Part shown: piece after piece, positions 1 to 7,898 of the stretch
Position numbering within the stretch: the first letter of the stretch is position 1
Layout of the letters: every line of letters begins with the position of its first letter
NCBI GenBank assembly: GCA_026708185.1
Contig: JAPOVK010000062.1
Coordinates: forward strand, 1 to 64,000
Direction: 5' to 3'
DNA length: 64,000 nt
From: Gammaproteobacteria bacterium
Lineage (GTDB): Bacteria > Pseudomonadota > Gammaproteobacteria > Pseudomonadales > Azotimanducaceae
Translations under genes and position numbers: made by a program
The notes under the pieces: model-generated
Databases searched by the model: none
The model's input: only the letters and a program-made list of their open reading frames with translations
Told to the model about the DNA's origin: nothing

Positions 1-751
1 GGATCTTGTGCTCGCGACGCAGCACGCGCTCGATGTCCACCATGCCCATCTCCAGTGACGCGTCGTCCGCCACCTGCGCCGACAAGCTGCGCAGGCGGTC
101 TTGGCCGAAGACGCGCAACTCGGCGGTGGTCAGTGGAATGAACACGTCGTCGTCCGGATTCGGTCCCCAGCGCACGCCGACCTCTTCGAAGACGCCGATG
201 ATCTCGAACGGAATGCGGTTGATGTTGAGCGTGCGCCCGATCAGGTTCTCCGGCTCCATTTCGAGGTTCTGGGGAATCTCGTTGCCGAGCACGACGACCC
301 GGCGACGCGTGGCCAGGTCGCCTTCCGTGAACATGGTCCCGGCGAGGATGTCGATGCCGTGCACGGCCGGGTAGTTCGCCGTGGTGCCGATCACGTTGTG
401 GTGCAGGTTCTTGTTGCCGTACTTGATCTGGCGGCCGCCGCCGAGTTCGGGCACGACCTCGGCCAGCAGCGGCGCATCCCGAGCCAGGGCCTCGTAGTCG
501 TCGACCGTGAGCGAGACGCGGTTTGCGGATGCGACGCCCCGCCAGAACGACTGCCCCGCCATCACCGAGAGCACCCGGGCGCCTAGCTGCTCGATCTGCT
601 CGTCCACGGCGCGCTGTGCACCGGTGCCGAGCGCCACCATGGTGATCACCGCGGCCACGCCGATGATGATGCCGAGCATGGTCAGGCTCGAGCGCAGGAG
701 GTTGGCGATGATCGACGCCAGCGCGACCCGGACTGTCTCGATGATCGACAT
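1..751 (-). CDS. MacB-like ABC transporter permease (FtsX fold), partial at left edge
   Basis: Reading leftward from an ATG at 751 gives an open frame to the window edge, beginning MSIIETVRVALASIIANLL. It contains the first membrane segment (TMLGIIIGVAAVITMVALG) and the start of the MacB periplasmic domain, about 250 residues in all. The C-terminal three membrane helices lie outside the window. It starts 12 bases after the stop of the adaptor gene and is the last gene of a three-gene exporter operon (ATPase, adaptor, permease). It is about 90% identical by eye to the complete orphan permease at 39867-41078. Family knowledge: MacB-type permeases use ATP hydrolysis to drive efflux through a periplasmic adaptor and an outer-membrane TolC-like channel. 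Substrate unknown. Confidence 0.9.
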   Translation of the reverse strand, partial: MSIIETVRVALASIIANLLRSSLTMLGIIIGVAAVITMVALGTGAQRAVDEQIEQLGARVLSVMAGQSFWRGVASANRVSLTVDDYEALARDAPLLAEVVPELGGGRQIKYGNKNLHHNVIGTTANYPAVHGIDILAGTMFTEGDLATRRRVVVLGNEIPQNLEMEPENLIGRTLNINRIPFEIIGVFEEVGVRWGPNPDDDVFIPLTTAELRVFGQDRLRSLSAQVADDASLEMGMVDIERVLRREHKI

Positions 752-763
752 CAGTCGTGGCCG

Positions 764-2268
764 CTAGCGTGAACCGCCGCGACCGCCACTTCGGTTGCCC
801 TGTTGGCTTAAGCCCGGAATGCCCATACGGCCGCTCATGCGCTGCTGGAAGCTCTCCTGTGCCCGCACCAGGGACGCGCTCGGCAGGATCAGGACGTCGT
901 CGTCGTCGTTCAAGCCGGCGACCACCTCGGCGTGGTCGAGGTCCGTGATGCCGGTACGGATGCGCAACGCCGTGGGTTCGTCGCCGCGCAGGGCGAAGAC
1001 CATGTAGTCGCCGCCGAATTGGGCGTCCACGGCGGAACTTCGCCGGGGTCCTTCACCGCCCGGGCGCCCCGCCCCGGGGGGGCCGCCGCGACCGCTCATC
1101 TGCTGGCGCATCTGGGCCATGAGCTTTTCCTCTTCCTCGGTGAGCTCCTCGCCGTTGCGGCGCTTCATGAAGATCGCGCGCATGCGCTCGCGGTCGAACG
1201 CCGGCGCACCTTCTGCGGCCGCGGGACGGCCGCGTTCGCCCCCGCCCCCGTCAGGGGGAGGAAGGTCGGGTGCTGCGGCGAGCATCCTGTCGACGGTTTC
1301 GCGGTCGAGTCCGAGGACGCTGCCGGCAGCGTAGATGTCCTGTGGTGTGCGCAGCGCGGCGTTGGGCACGGTCATCACGTTCTCCCGCCGCGCCATCACC
1401 ACCTCGACTTCGGCGTTCATGCCGGGCTTCAGGAGGCCCTCGCGGTTCTCCAGGTCGATCAGCACGGGAAACATGGTCACGTTCTGCTCCGCCACGGCTT
1501 GCGGCTCGACCTTGACGACCTCGCCCTCGAACGGCCGGTTGGCGTAGGCCGCGACGTTGACCTGGGCGATCGTGCCCGGCTGCACCTTGCCGATGTCGAT
1601 CTCGTCGACCAGCATGCGCACTTGCACGTGGGACAGGTCGGCCATCTGCATGAGCAAGGTGCCGCCGCCGACGTCGCCCATCGGGGACGATATGACTTGC
1701 CCTTGTTCGACCAGGCGCTCGATCACCGTACCCGTGATCGGCGAGTTCACGTCCGCATCCTCGAGCTGGATCGTCGCGTTCTCCACCTGGATTTCCCCGC
1801 GCACGACCTCCGATCGCGCGGTGGCGTGCTCGAGCAGCGACTGCTCGTAGTCGACCTTCGACAGCGACTCCTGCTGGTAGAGCCTGGCGATCCGGTCGAG
1901 CTGGGACCGCGTATTGGCTTGCCGGGCCTTGGCCACTTCCAGGCTGGCCTTGGCCTGCTGCAACGAGTTGTTGAGTACGCGACGGTCGATGCGCGCGAGC
2001 AGCGTCCCGGCCTCGACGTAGTCGCCGGTGTCGACGGGCAACTCCAGGATCTCGCCGGAGGCCTTGGATTTCACTTCGACGGTCGTAACCGGCTCGATGA
2101 TGCCCGCCGCTTCCACCGCGACCGTGATGTTCCGGCGTTGCACGGACACCGACTGGTAGAGGGCGACCTGCTCCGCCTCGACCGCGTCGTCGGCGAGGTA
2201 TTCGTCGATCTGGTCGCAGGCGGCGAGAGGCGCGACGACGGCCAGCAGCAGGGCGGCCTGTTTGAGTC

Positions 2269-2272
<4 letters not shown>
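764..2272 (-). CDS. Periplasmic adaptor lipoprotein of MacAB-like exporter (HlyD/MacA family)
   Basis: A 502-residue membrane fusion protein. The N-terminus is a lipoprotein signal with a lipobox ending at Cys19, followed by Asp, which in enterobacteria keeps lipoproteins in the inner membrane. Biotinyl-lipoyl-like strands (about 60-95), an alpha-helical hairpin (about 100-170) and beta-barrel domains follow. Residues about 340-420 are an unusual Gly/Pro/Glu-rich stretch ([12 protein letters not shown], then [17 protein letters not shown]) within the C-terminal membrane-proximal region. The ATG overlaps the stop of the ATPase gene by 4 bases, and the permease follows 12 bases downstream, so the three are translationally coupled. 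Family knowledge: it bridges the permease to an outer-membrane channel; no channel gene lies in the window. Confidence 0.92.
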
Positions 2273-3015
<743 letters not shown>

Positions 3016-3040
3016 GTCGGGGTTTCCTCTGTTCAGGTCG

Positions 3041-3046
3041 ATTGTA
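3041..3046 (-). promoter_or_regulatory. Candidate -10 element of the exporter operon
   Basis: On the minus strand this reads TACAAT, 25 bases before the chosen ATG at 3015. No good -35 lies 17 bases upstream, so the call rests on the -10 match and position alone. Confidence 0.3.
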
Positions 3047-3088
3047 CGCAAATCGCTAGGCAATCCGTCGTTGCGCTAATCTCGGACG

Positions 3089-3177
3089 GAGCCCTCAGCC
3101 GGGGAGCGCGAGGGGCCCGCCCCTCGCAAGAAAGAGCCCTCAGCCGGGGAGCGCGAGGGCCCGCCCTCGCAAACAAG
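3089..3177 (+). repeat. Family A palindromic repeat, two tandem copies
   Basis: Two head-to-tail copies (3089-3133 and 3134-3177) share the lead GAGCCCTCAGCCGGGGAGC and then a hairpin. Copy 1 folds as GCGAGGGG-CCCG-CCCCTCGC (3108-3127). Copy 2 folds as GCGAGGG-CCCG-CCCTCGC (3153-3170), one base pair shorter on both arms, so the stem is preserved. A third copy lies at 13955-14002 inside a coding sequence. These two sit between the divergent exporter operon and the amidohydrolase gene. Translated on the minus strand they contain GPSRSPAEGS twice, the peptide seen in the third copy's host protein. Confidence 0.85.
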
Positions 3178-3198
3178 AGTGACCGTGGAGAGCGAGAC

Positions 3199-4047
3199 AT
3201 GTCCGATGGCCCAGTGATCGATGCCCAAGTTCATGCCTACGAGCGCGACCGCCCGGAACGCCCGTGGCTCGGTTTCCTGCACGGCCCCGAAGAGGTCACC
3301 GGCGACGACATGGTGGCGGCCATGGACGAGGTCGGCGTTGACGGTGCGTTGTTGGTTTCTCCGTTCAGCATGTATCGCTACGACGCGAGCTATGCGCTTG
3401 AAGTCCACGCCCGGCATGCTGGGCGCTTCGGTCTGATCAAGCCGTTCGATCCAGGGGCCGAGGACGTGGCAGAGCAGGTGGAAGAGTGGGCGCGTCGGGA
3501 CGGCACGGTGGGCGCGCGGATCATGCTCCGCGATCCGTTTTCGGTTACCGCGGAGGACCCCGGGCTCAACCGCATCCTCGCCGCGGGCGCGAAGACGGGT
3601 ATCCCCGTCAACGTCCTGTGCTGGGGCAACGCACCGCTCCTCGGCGGCTTGGCGGTGCGCAACCCTGACACGCGGATCGTCCTGGACCACCTAGGGTTGC
3701 GGCAACCGTTCGAGCCACCCCCGCCTGACGACCCGTTCGGCGACCTTCCGAAGGTTGTTGCCCTGGCCGAGTACGACAATGTCGCGATAAAGATCACCGG
3801 TGCTTGCACGCTGTCCCACGAACCGTTTCCGTTCGCCGACATCTGGGAGCCGCTCAAGCGCATATTCGACGCGTTCGGCATCGAGCGGTGTCTCTGGGGT
3901 ACGGACTGGACGCGGGCGGTGAACCTCGTGACCTACGCCGAGGGCGTCGACGCGTTCCGGGTCACGGACGTGCTCTCCCGGTCGGATCGCGCGGCACTGA
4001 TGGGCGGCAACGTGGCGCGCATCTACGATTGGCGCCCGGTACGGTAG
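3199..4047 (+). CDS. Amidohydrolase family 2 (TIM-barrel metal hydrolase)
   Basis: A 282-residue protein of the amidohydrolase-2 (ACMSD-like) family. It opens with the metal motif region VIDAQVHAYERD (D-x-Q-x-H instead of D-x-H-x-H) and has VLDHLGL near 165 and CLWGTDWTRA near 240, the last giving the conserved Asp. The ATG at 3199 is chosen for the GGAGAG 8-13 bases upstream; the longer open frame runs back through the repeats and the divergent operon and is not coding. Family members cleave lactones, decarboxylate or hydrolyse small carboxylated substrates; the substrate here cannot be told. It faces the exporter operon across the family A repeats. Confidence 0.85.
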   Translation: MSDGPVIDAQVHAYERDRPERPWLGFLHGPEEVTGDDMVAAMDEVGVDGALLVSPFSMYRYDASYALEVHARHAGRFGLIKPFDPGAEDVAEQVEEWARRDGTVGARIMLRDPFSVTAEDPGLNRILAAGAKTGIPVNVLCWGNAPLLGGLAVRNPDTRIVLDHLGLRQPFEPPPPDDPFGDLPKVVALAEYDNVAIKITGACTLSHEPFPFADIWEPLKRIFDAFGIERCLWGTDWTRAVNLVTYAEGVDAFRVTDVLSRSDRAALMGGNVARIYDWRPVR

Positions 4048-4072
4048 GTGTGCGGGCCTCTCCGCCGTCCCG

Positions 4073-4300
4073 TCACGCGGACTCGACGACGAACTGGAAC
4101 ACGTCCTCGAGCGGCCTGCCGAATACGTGGGCAATCCGGAACGCGACCTCCAGCGACGGGGAGTATTTCCCGCCCTCGATCGCGTTGACCGTCTGCCGTG
4201 TGACACCGACCTTCTCGGCGAGTTGCTGCTGCGTCATCTCACCGTGGTGGAACCGCAGGGTCCGAATCTCGTTGCGGATGCTCGTCCCGGACCGAGCCAC
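4073..4300 (-). CDS. XRE-family helix-turn-helix transcriptional regulator
   Basis: A 75-residue single-domain regulator. Helices 2-3 of the HTH are MTQQQLAEKVGVTRQTVNAI, followed by EGGKYSPSLEVAFRIAHVF, the typical YozG/Cro-like pattern. The start is the GTG at 4300, with GAGG about 9 bases upstream; longer frames through the upstream gene are shadows. It begins 2 bases after the stop of the membrane-protein gene and is certainly co-transcribed with it. Family knowledge: these tiny regulators typically accompany a DUF2178-like membrane protein and repress their own operon. An inverted repeat at the operon promoter (4793-4812) is the likely operator. Confidence 0.88.
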   Translation of the reverse strand: MARSGTSIRNEIRTLRFHHGEMTQQQLAEKVGVTRQTVNAIEGGKYSPSLEVAFRIAHVFGRPLEDVFQFVVESA

Positions 4301-4302
4301 GG

Positions 4303-4722
4303 TCAGATCCCTCGGCGGTAGTCGACGATCTGCAACACCTCCTTCGCCGCCTCGGAACAGAACAGCGAGATGAGCAGCAGATGCGCCACCCAGACGCCGC
4401 CGACCGACAGGATCAGCGCGATGATTGCGCCAATGACGCCGAGCCCCAGGATCCAGGACGATCGGCTCTCCGCGCGCCAGCCGATGAGTTGATCGCGTTC
4501 GTCGGCCTCGTCGGCCCGGCTGGCGATCGCCGCAGCGACGTGTCCGGCGACGTTGATGACCACGATGAGGACGATGGCCACGGCGAACACTGGCACGAAG
4601 GCCGGCAAGGCACTGACGCCGTTGGTCAGCATGAGGCCAGCGACGACCAGGTAGCCGCCTAGGCCGACGACGAGACTCAACAACTGAATCCAGACGCTTT
4701 TCTCTTCGAATGACGTATCCAT
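4303..4722 (-). CDS. Small four-helix membrane protein, partner of XRE regulator (DUF2178-like)
   Basis: A 139-residue protein with four predicted membrane helices: SLVVGLGGYLVVAGLM, AFVPVFAVAIVLIVVINVAG, LGLGVIGAIIALILSVGG and VAHLLLISLFCSEA. A hydrophilic loop with RADEADERDQLI lies between helices 2 and 3. The start at 4722 is set by GGGAG immediately upstream; the longer frame would run through the promoter. The layout (membrane protein followed at once by a 75-residue XRE regulator) is a recurring pair in many bacteria. Function unknown; it may sense the membrane or a ligand for the regulator, which is inference. Confidence 0.8.
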   Translation of the reverse strand: MDTSFEEKSVWIQLLSLVVGLGGYLVVAGLMLTNGVSALPAFVPVFAVAIVLIVVINVAGHVAAAIASRADEADERDQLIGWRAESRSSWILGLGVIGAIIALILSVGGVWVAHLLLISLFCSEAAKEVLQIVDYRRGI

Positions 4723-4769
4723 GATCTCCCGATCCAGATGGAGTGACTGCTCTGTTTGACATGGTGTAA

Positions 4770-4799
4770 AAGATAGTGGACATCCGGACGCCATGTCAA
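4770..4799 (-). promoter_or_regulatory. Sigma-70-type promoter of the membrane protein/XRE operon
   Basis: On the minus strand a consensus -35 TTGACA (4794-4799) is followed after 18 bases by TATCTT (4770-4775), about 48 bases before the ATG at 4722. The -35 lies within an inverted repeat (4793-4812). Confidence 0.6.
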
Positions 4800-4812
4800 G
4801 AATTTTTGACAT
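4793..4812. promoter_or_regulatory. Inverted-repeat operator candidate for the XRE regulator
   Basis: ATGTCAA-N6-TTGACAT is a perfect 7-base inverted repeat overlapping the -35 element. A third TTGACAT half-site lies at 4756-4762, between the promoter and the start codon. Placement over the promoter of an operon that encodes an HTH protein suggests autorepression. Confidence 0.5.
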
Positions 4813-4883
4813 CGTGTCGCGGAATGCGGGCCGGCGCCTCGCAACTCGGGTTCCGAACGCGCACGCCCGCGTATGTACTGGAG

Positions 4884-6248
4884 CTAGCGCATCCAATCGT
4901 TGGCGCGAGACTTGACGCGCCAGATGCCTTCACCCTCGTAGCTGGCGACGCTCGACAGGGGCACCGCGGGCATGCCGCCGCCGCCACGGGGTACCGATCC
5001 GGACGGCAGCAGCGGTAGCCCGTACTTCCCCCACCACGGCGGTTCGGCGACGACGTTGCCCTCGACGGGCCGCTGACCGAGATTCCACTCTTCGAACATG
5101 TCCGCGAACACTTCTCGGCGCGACAGCACGAACTCGTTCGAGTCCATGATCCACTGGTTGGTCACCTCCCGCATCCCGTCGGTGGGATCGTCGCCGTCGT
5201 CGTCGGTGATCGCGAACACGCCGTCCATCCGGCAGTTGATACGCGCCCCGCCGTTCTTGCCGGCTGCCGTCCAGCGCATGTGACTGCGTTCGCGGACGCG
5301 GTTGAAGTCCTGCACGACGGCCTTGCGGATCCGGTCGCCCTGGTGGATTCCGGCGGAGTGCACCACCCAGCCGTGGCAGAAGATGACGTCACCGGCCTTG
5401 CCGCAGAACTCGATCGGTCGCACGTTGGCCTTGATGTGGTCCATGACGTCCTTCGACGCGTCGGTGGCCACCCAGTTGTAGGCTTGCTCAGAGGTCGGGT
5501 AGAGCGATTGCGGCGATGTGGGGAAGATCGTGAACCCGCCGCCGCGCGGCTCGACGTCGTCGATGTAGGTCACGACCTGCATCTCCGTCATGCTCTGGTC
5601 CATGTGCGGTCCCAATTTCGTTTCCGGATCGTCCGGTGCCCGCGGAAACACCGAGTAGATGCCGCGGTTCCGCCGCGGCAGCTTGATCGGTCCGCCGAGC
5701 AGCGCCTCGACCATGTACAGCACGTTGGGGTGCGCCGACGTCGCGCGGACGAAGGCCGGGTCGTGACCGATGCCGTGCCATCGCCATACGTAGTTGCCGA
5801 CATCGCGCGTCAGCTTGTGGGGCAGCCTACCGACCCGTTCGCCCGTGTTCGCGCCGGGGCGTTCCTCTTCCGGAGACGGCCAGGCCCTGTCGCCCATCCA
5901 ATTGTCGGGCAACGACCAGCGGTTCTCCTCCGGCCAGTGCCGGCCGGGTGCCACCCAGGACTTGGGGTCGTCCGGATCGAGCTTCGCGGCCCTCGCGGGC
6001 GGCTGTTGCCACCAGAGGTCATGGAACGGTTGGAACGTTTCCCTGGGGATCAGGCCACGCTTGATGACGTAGCCTTGTTCGCGGAACTGCGCCTGTTCCT
6101 CAGGCGTGAGGCCCAGTCGGTCGGCGCCAGGCGGGTCCAGGTCAGGGGTGATCGGCAGTGGCAGGTGCGCGGCGGGCTCCTTGGTGCCGAACGCGGACTC
6201 GGGATCGCGGGGTGTCGGCACGGGTGCGTCTTGGCCGGAGGAAGTCAC
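4884..6248 (-). CDS. Phytanoyl-CoA dioxygenase family protein (long form)
   Basis: A 454-residue Fe(II)/2-oxoglutarate-dependent oxygenase. The iron-binding His and Asp are in GPHMDQS (about 245), the distal His in WVVHSAG (about 320), and a 2-oxoglutarate-binding Arg in GDRIRKAVVQDF shortly after. The start is the GTG at 6248, preceded by GGAG at 8 bases. The open frame continues far upstream but overlaps the divergent CYTH-CHAD gene, so that part is not coding. Family members hydroxylate CoA thioesters or free small molecules; the substrate is unknown. It is longer than the roughly 300-residue relatives elsewhere in the window, with a 75-residue N-terminal extension and an insert around 95-155. 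Confidence 0.88.
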   Translation of the reverse strand: MTSSGQDAPVPTPRDPESAFGTKEPAAHLPLPITPDLDPPGADRLGLTPEEQAQFREQGYVIKRGLIPRETFQPFHDLWWQQPPARAAKLDPDDPKSWVAPGRHWPEENRWSLPDNWMGDRAWPSPEEERPGANTGERVGRLPHKLTRDVGNYVWRWHGIGHDPAFVRATSAHPNVLYMVEALLGGPIKLPRRNRGIYSVFPRAPDDPETKLGPHMDQSMTEMQVVTYIDDVEPRGGGFTIFPTSPQSLYPTSEQAYNWVATDASKDVMDHIKANVRPIEFCGKAGDVIFCHGWVVHSAGIHQGDRIRKAVVQDFNRVRERSHMRWTAAGKNGGARINCRMDGVFAITDDDGDDPTDGMREVTNQWIMDSNEFVLSRREVFADMFEEWNLGQRPVEGNVVAEPPWWGKYGLPLLPSGSVPRGGGGMPAVPLSSVASYEGEGIWRVKSRANDWMR

Positions 6249-6387
6249 GACGTGTACTCCACGAACGCTTGAGCCGTTCGAGCTTAGTACCGGCCCGATG
6301 GTCCCGTCCAGCATCGGCCGCGCCTCGCGTTTGACCCCGGGTGGGCGTTGTGGCCTATTTCGTCGTCCCGAACCCGACCGGTGGCGC

Positions 6388-7875
6388 ATGGCCCAGGACA
6401 CGGCGCGCGACGGCGGGGCTGCCCTTGAGACGGAGTTCAAGCTCACCGGCAGCCCTGCGGATCTGCGCAACGCTTTCGACGCGTTGAACGGCGGACCCGA
6501 GACCGTGCGCCGGCTCCACAGCACGTACCACGACACGGCCAACGACGACCTCTGGCGGCGCGGCTTGACGCTACGCGTGCGCGACGCCGTGCCTGGCGCG
6601 CAGGTGACGCTCAAGGAAGAAGCCGGCGCGAACGTCGAGCGCAGGGAATGGACGGTGGCCGCACACGGCGGCGGATTGGACGCGTACCGGTTTCCCGGGG
6701 CAATCCAGGGAACGCGGGTGGCGGGCATCGCGGAACAGGACCTCGTGCCCCGGTTCGAGACCGATGTCATGCGGCGAAGCAAGGACGTCTGCTTCGCCAA
6801 CACCCGGGCCGAAGTGTCGCTGGACGCTGGTTGTATCGCCGCGCCAGGACGGCGGGTCGCGCTCGCCGAGCTCGAGTTCGAACTCGTTCGCGGCAGTGCG
6901 ACGGCGATGTTGGCCGCTGCGCGGCGGCTCGTCGGCCCGCATCGCCTCACCGTCGGGTCCCGCTCGAAGGCCGCGCGCGGAATGGCCTTGCTCGGGGCCA
7001 CGTCGCCGACGGCGAAGGCCGTGAGCCCAGCGATCCGACCATCGGACACCGTCGGCCGCGCATTCGGCAAGGTTGTCTGTTCGATCGCCGCGCACCTGAT
7101 GGGCAATGTCGACGCCGCAGTGGCGGGGGAGGATCCCGAAGGCGTCCACCAGTTGCGCGTGGGCTTGCGGCGCTTGCGCTGCGCCTTGCTGGTTTTCGGG
7201 CACCGTAGCCGTCCCGGTCTCATCGACATCGACGCGGCGGCGCGGCATGCGCTTCGGACACTCGGTCGAGCTAGGGACGCCGACGTGTTCTTGCTTGAGA
7301 CGTTGGCCGACAGTAGGCGCGAGCAGCGCCTCGAGAGCCTCCGAGGGGCTGCCGAGGCGCATCGGTCGCGGGCATACGACGACGTGCGGCGGTTGCTGGC
7401 CGATGAGGCGTTCAACACGCTACTGATCGACGTGATGGCGACCTCCGTCGATCCACTGCGCCTGCTCGACGAACCGTCGAGGCCGTTGATCCGCGCCGCG
7501 TCCGCAACCTTGGCCAAGCGACACGGCAAGATCGTGCGAGCGGGCGCCGCCTTCGCGACTCTGACGGCCCCACGGCGGCACCGCGTGCGCATCGCCGTGA
7601 AGAAACTCCGCTACGCCTGTGCCTACTTGGCGGGCTTGTACGAAAACGGGGCGGCGGAGCGCTACCTCGCGTGCCTCGCGCGGCTGCAGCAGCAGCTAGG
7701 TCTCGCCAACGACGCCATCGTGGCCGACCGGTTGGCCCATGACTTGGCCGCTACCCCGGACGAAGCGAGGGGTGCCGCGCTCGTCAGCGACCGGTGCCGC
7801 GACCGGCTGCGGGGGCTGGAGCCCGATCTGCGTGATGCCTGGGACTCTTTCGTTTCCGCGAAGCCTTTCTGGTAG
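6388..7875 (+). CDS. CYTH and CHAD domain protein (putative inorganic triphosphatase)
   Basis: A 495-residue two-domain protein. The CYTH domain (1 to about 200) starts with the ExExK-type motif ETEFKL and supplies the acidic and basic tunnel residues of triphosphate-binding enzymes. The CHAD domain (about 215-490) is helical and rich in conserved His/Arg/Lys: EGVHQLRVGLRRLR, RDADVF and HRVRIAVKKLRYA. CHAD domains bind polyphosphate. The start at 6388 (MAQDTARDGG) is chosen because homologous sequence begins there; the frame upstream overlaps the divergent dioxygenase. E. coli YgiF has the same architecture and hydrolyses tripolyphosphate, so a role in polyphosphate metabolism is likely. It converges with the CaiB gene, 23 bases apart. 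Confidence 0.9.
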   Translation: MAQDTARDGGAALETEFKLTGSPADLRNAFDALNGGPETVRRLHSTYHDTANDDLWRRGLTLRVRDAVPGAQVTLKEEAGANVERREWTVAAHGGGLDAYRFPGAIQGTRVAGIAEQDLVPRFETDVMRRSKDVCFANTRAEVSLDAGCIAAPGRRVALAELEFELVRGSATAMLAAARRLVGPHRLTVGSRSKAARGMALLGATSPTAKAVSPAIRPSDTVGRAFGKVVCSIAAHLMGNVDAAVAGEDPEGVHQLRVGLRRLRCALLVFGHRSRPGLIDIDAAARHALRTLGRARDADVFLLETLADSRREQRLESLRGAAEAHRSRAYDDVRRLLADEAFNTLLIDVMATSVDPLRLLDEPSRPLIRAASATLAKRHGKIVRAGAAFATLTAPRRHRVRIAVKKLRYACAYLAGLYENGAAERYLACLARLQQQLGLANDAIVADRLAHDLAATPDEARGAALVSDRCRDRLRGLEPDLRDAWDSFVSAKPFW

Positions 7876-7898
7876 GCCGTCGGCAGATCCACGCGCGT

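Noticed and set aside
3089-3177. Tandem family A copies as a CRISPR array or attachment site
   Set aside because: There are only two copies with no spacers between them, a third copy is 10 kb away inside a gene, and no cas or integrase gene is near.
6249-7592. Long upstream extension of the dioxygenase frame at 4884
   Set aside because: It lies antisense to the CYTH-CHAD gene, whose motifs are unmistakable, and shows only Arg/Ser-rich low complexity.
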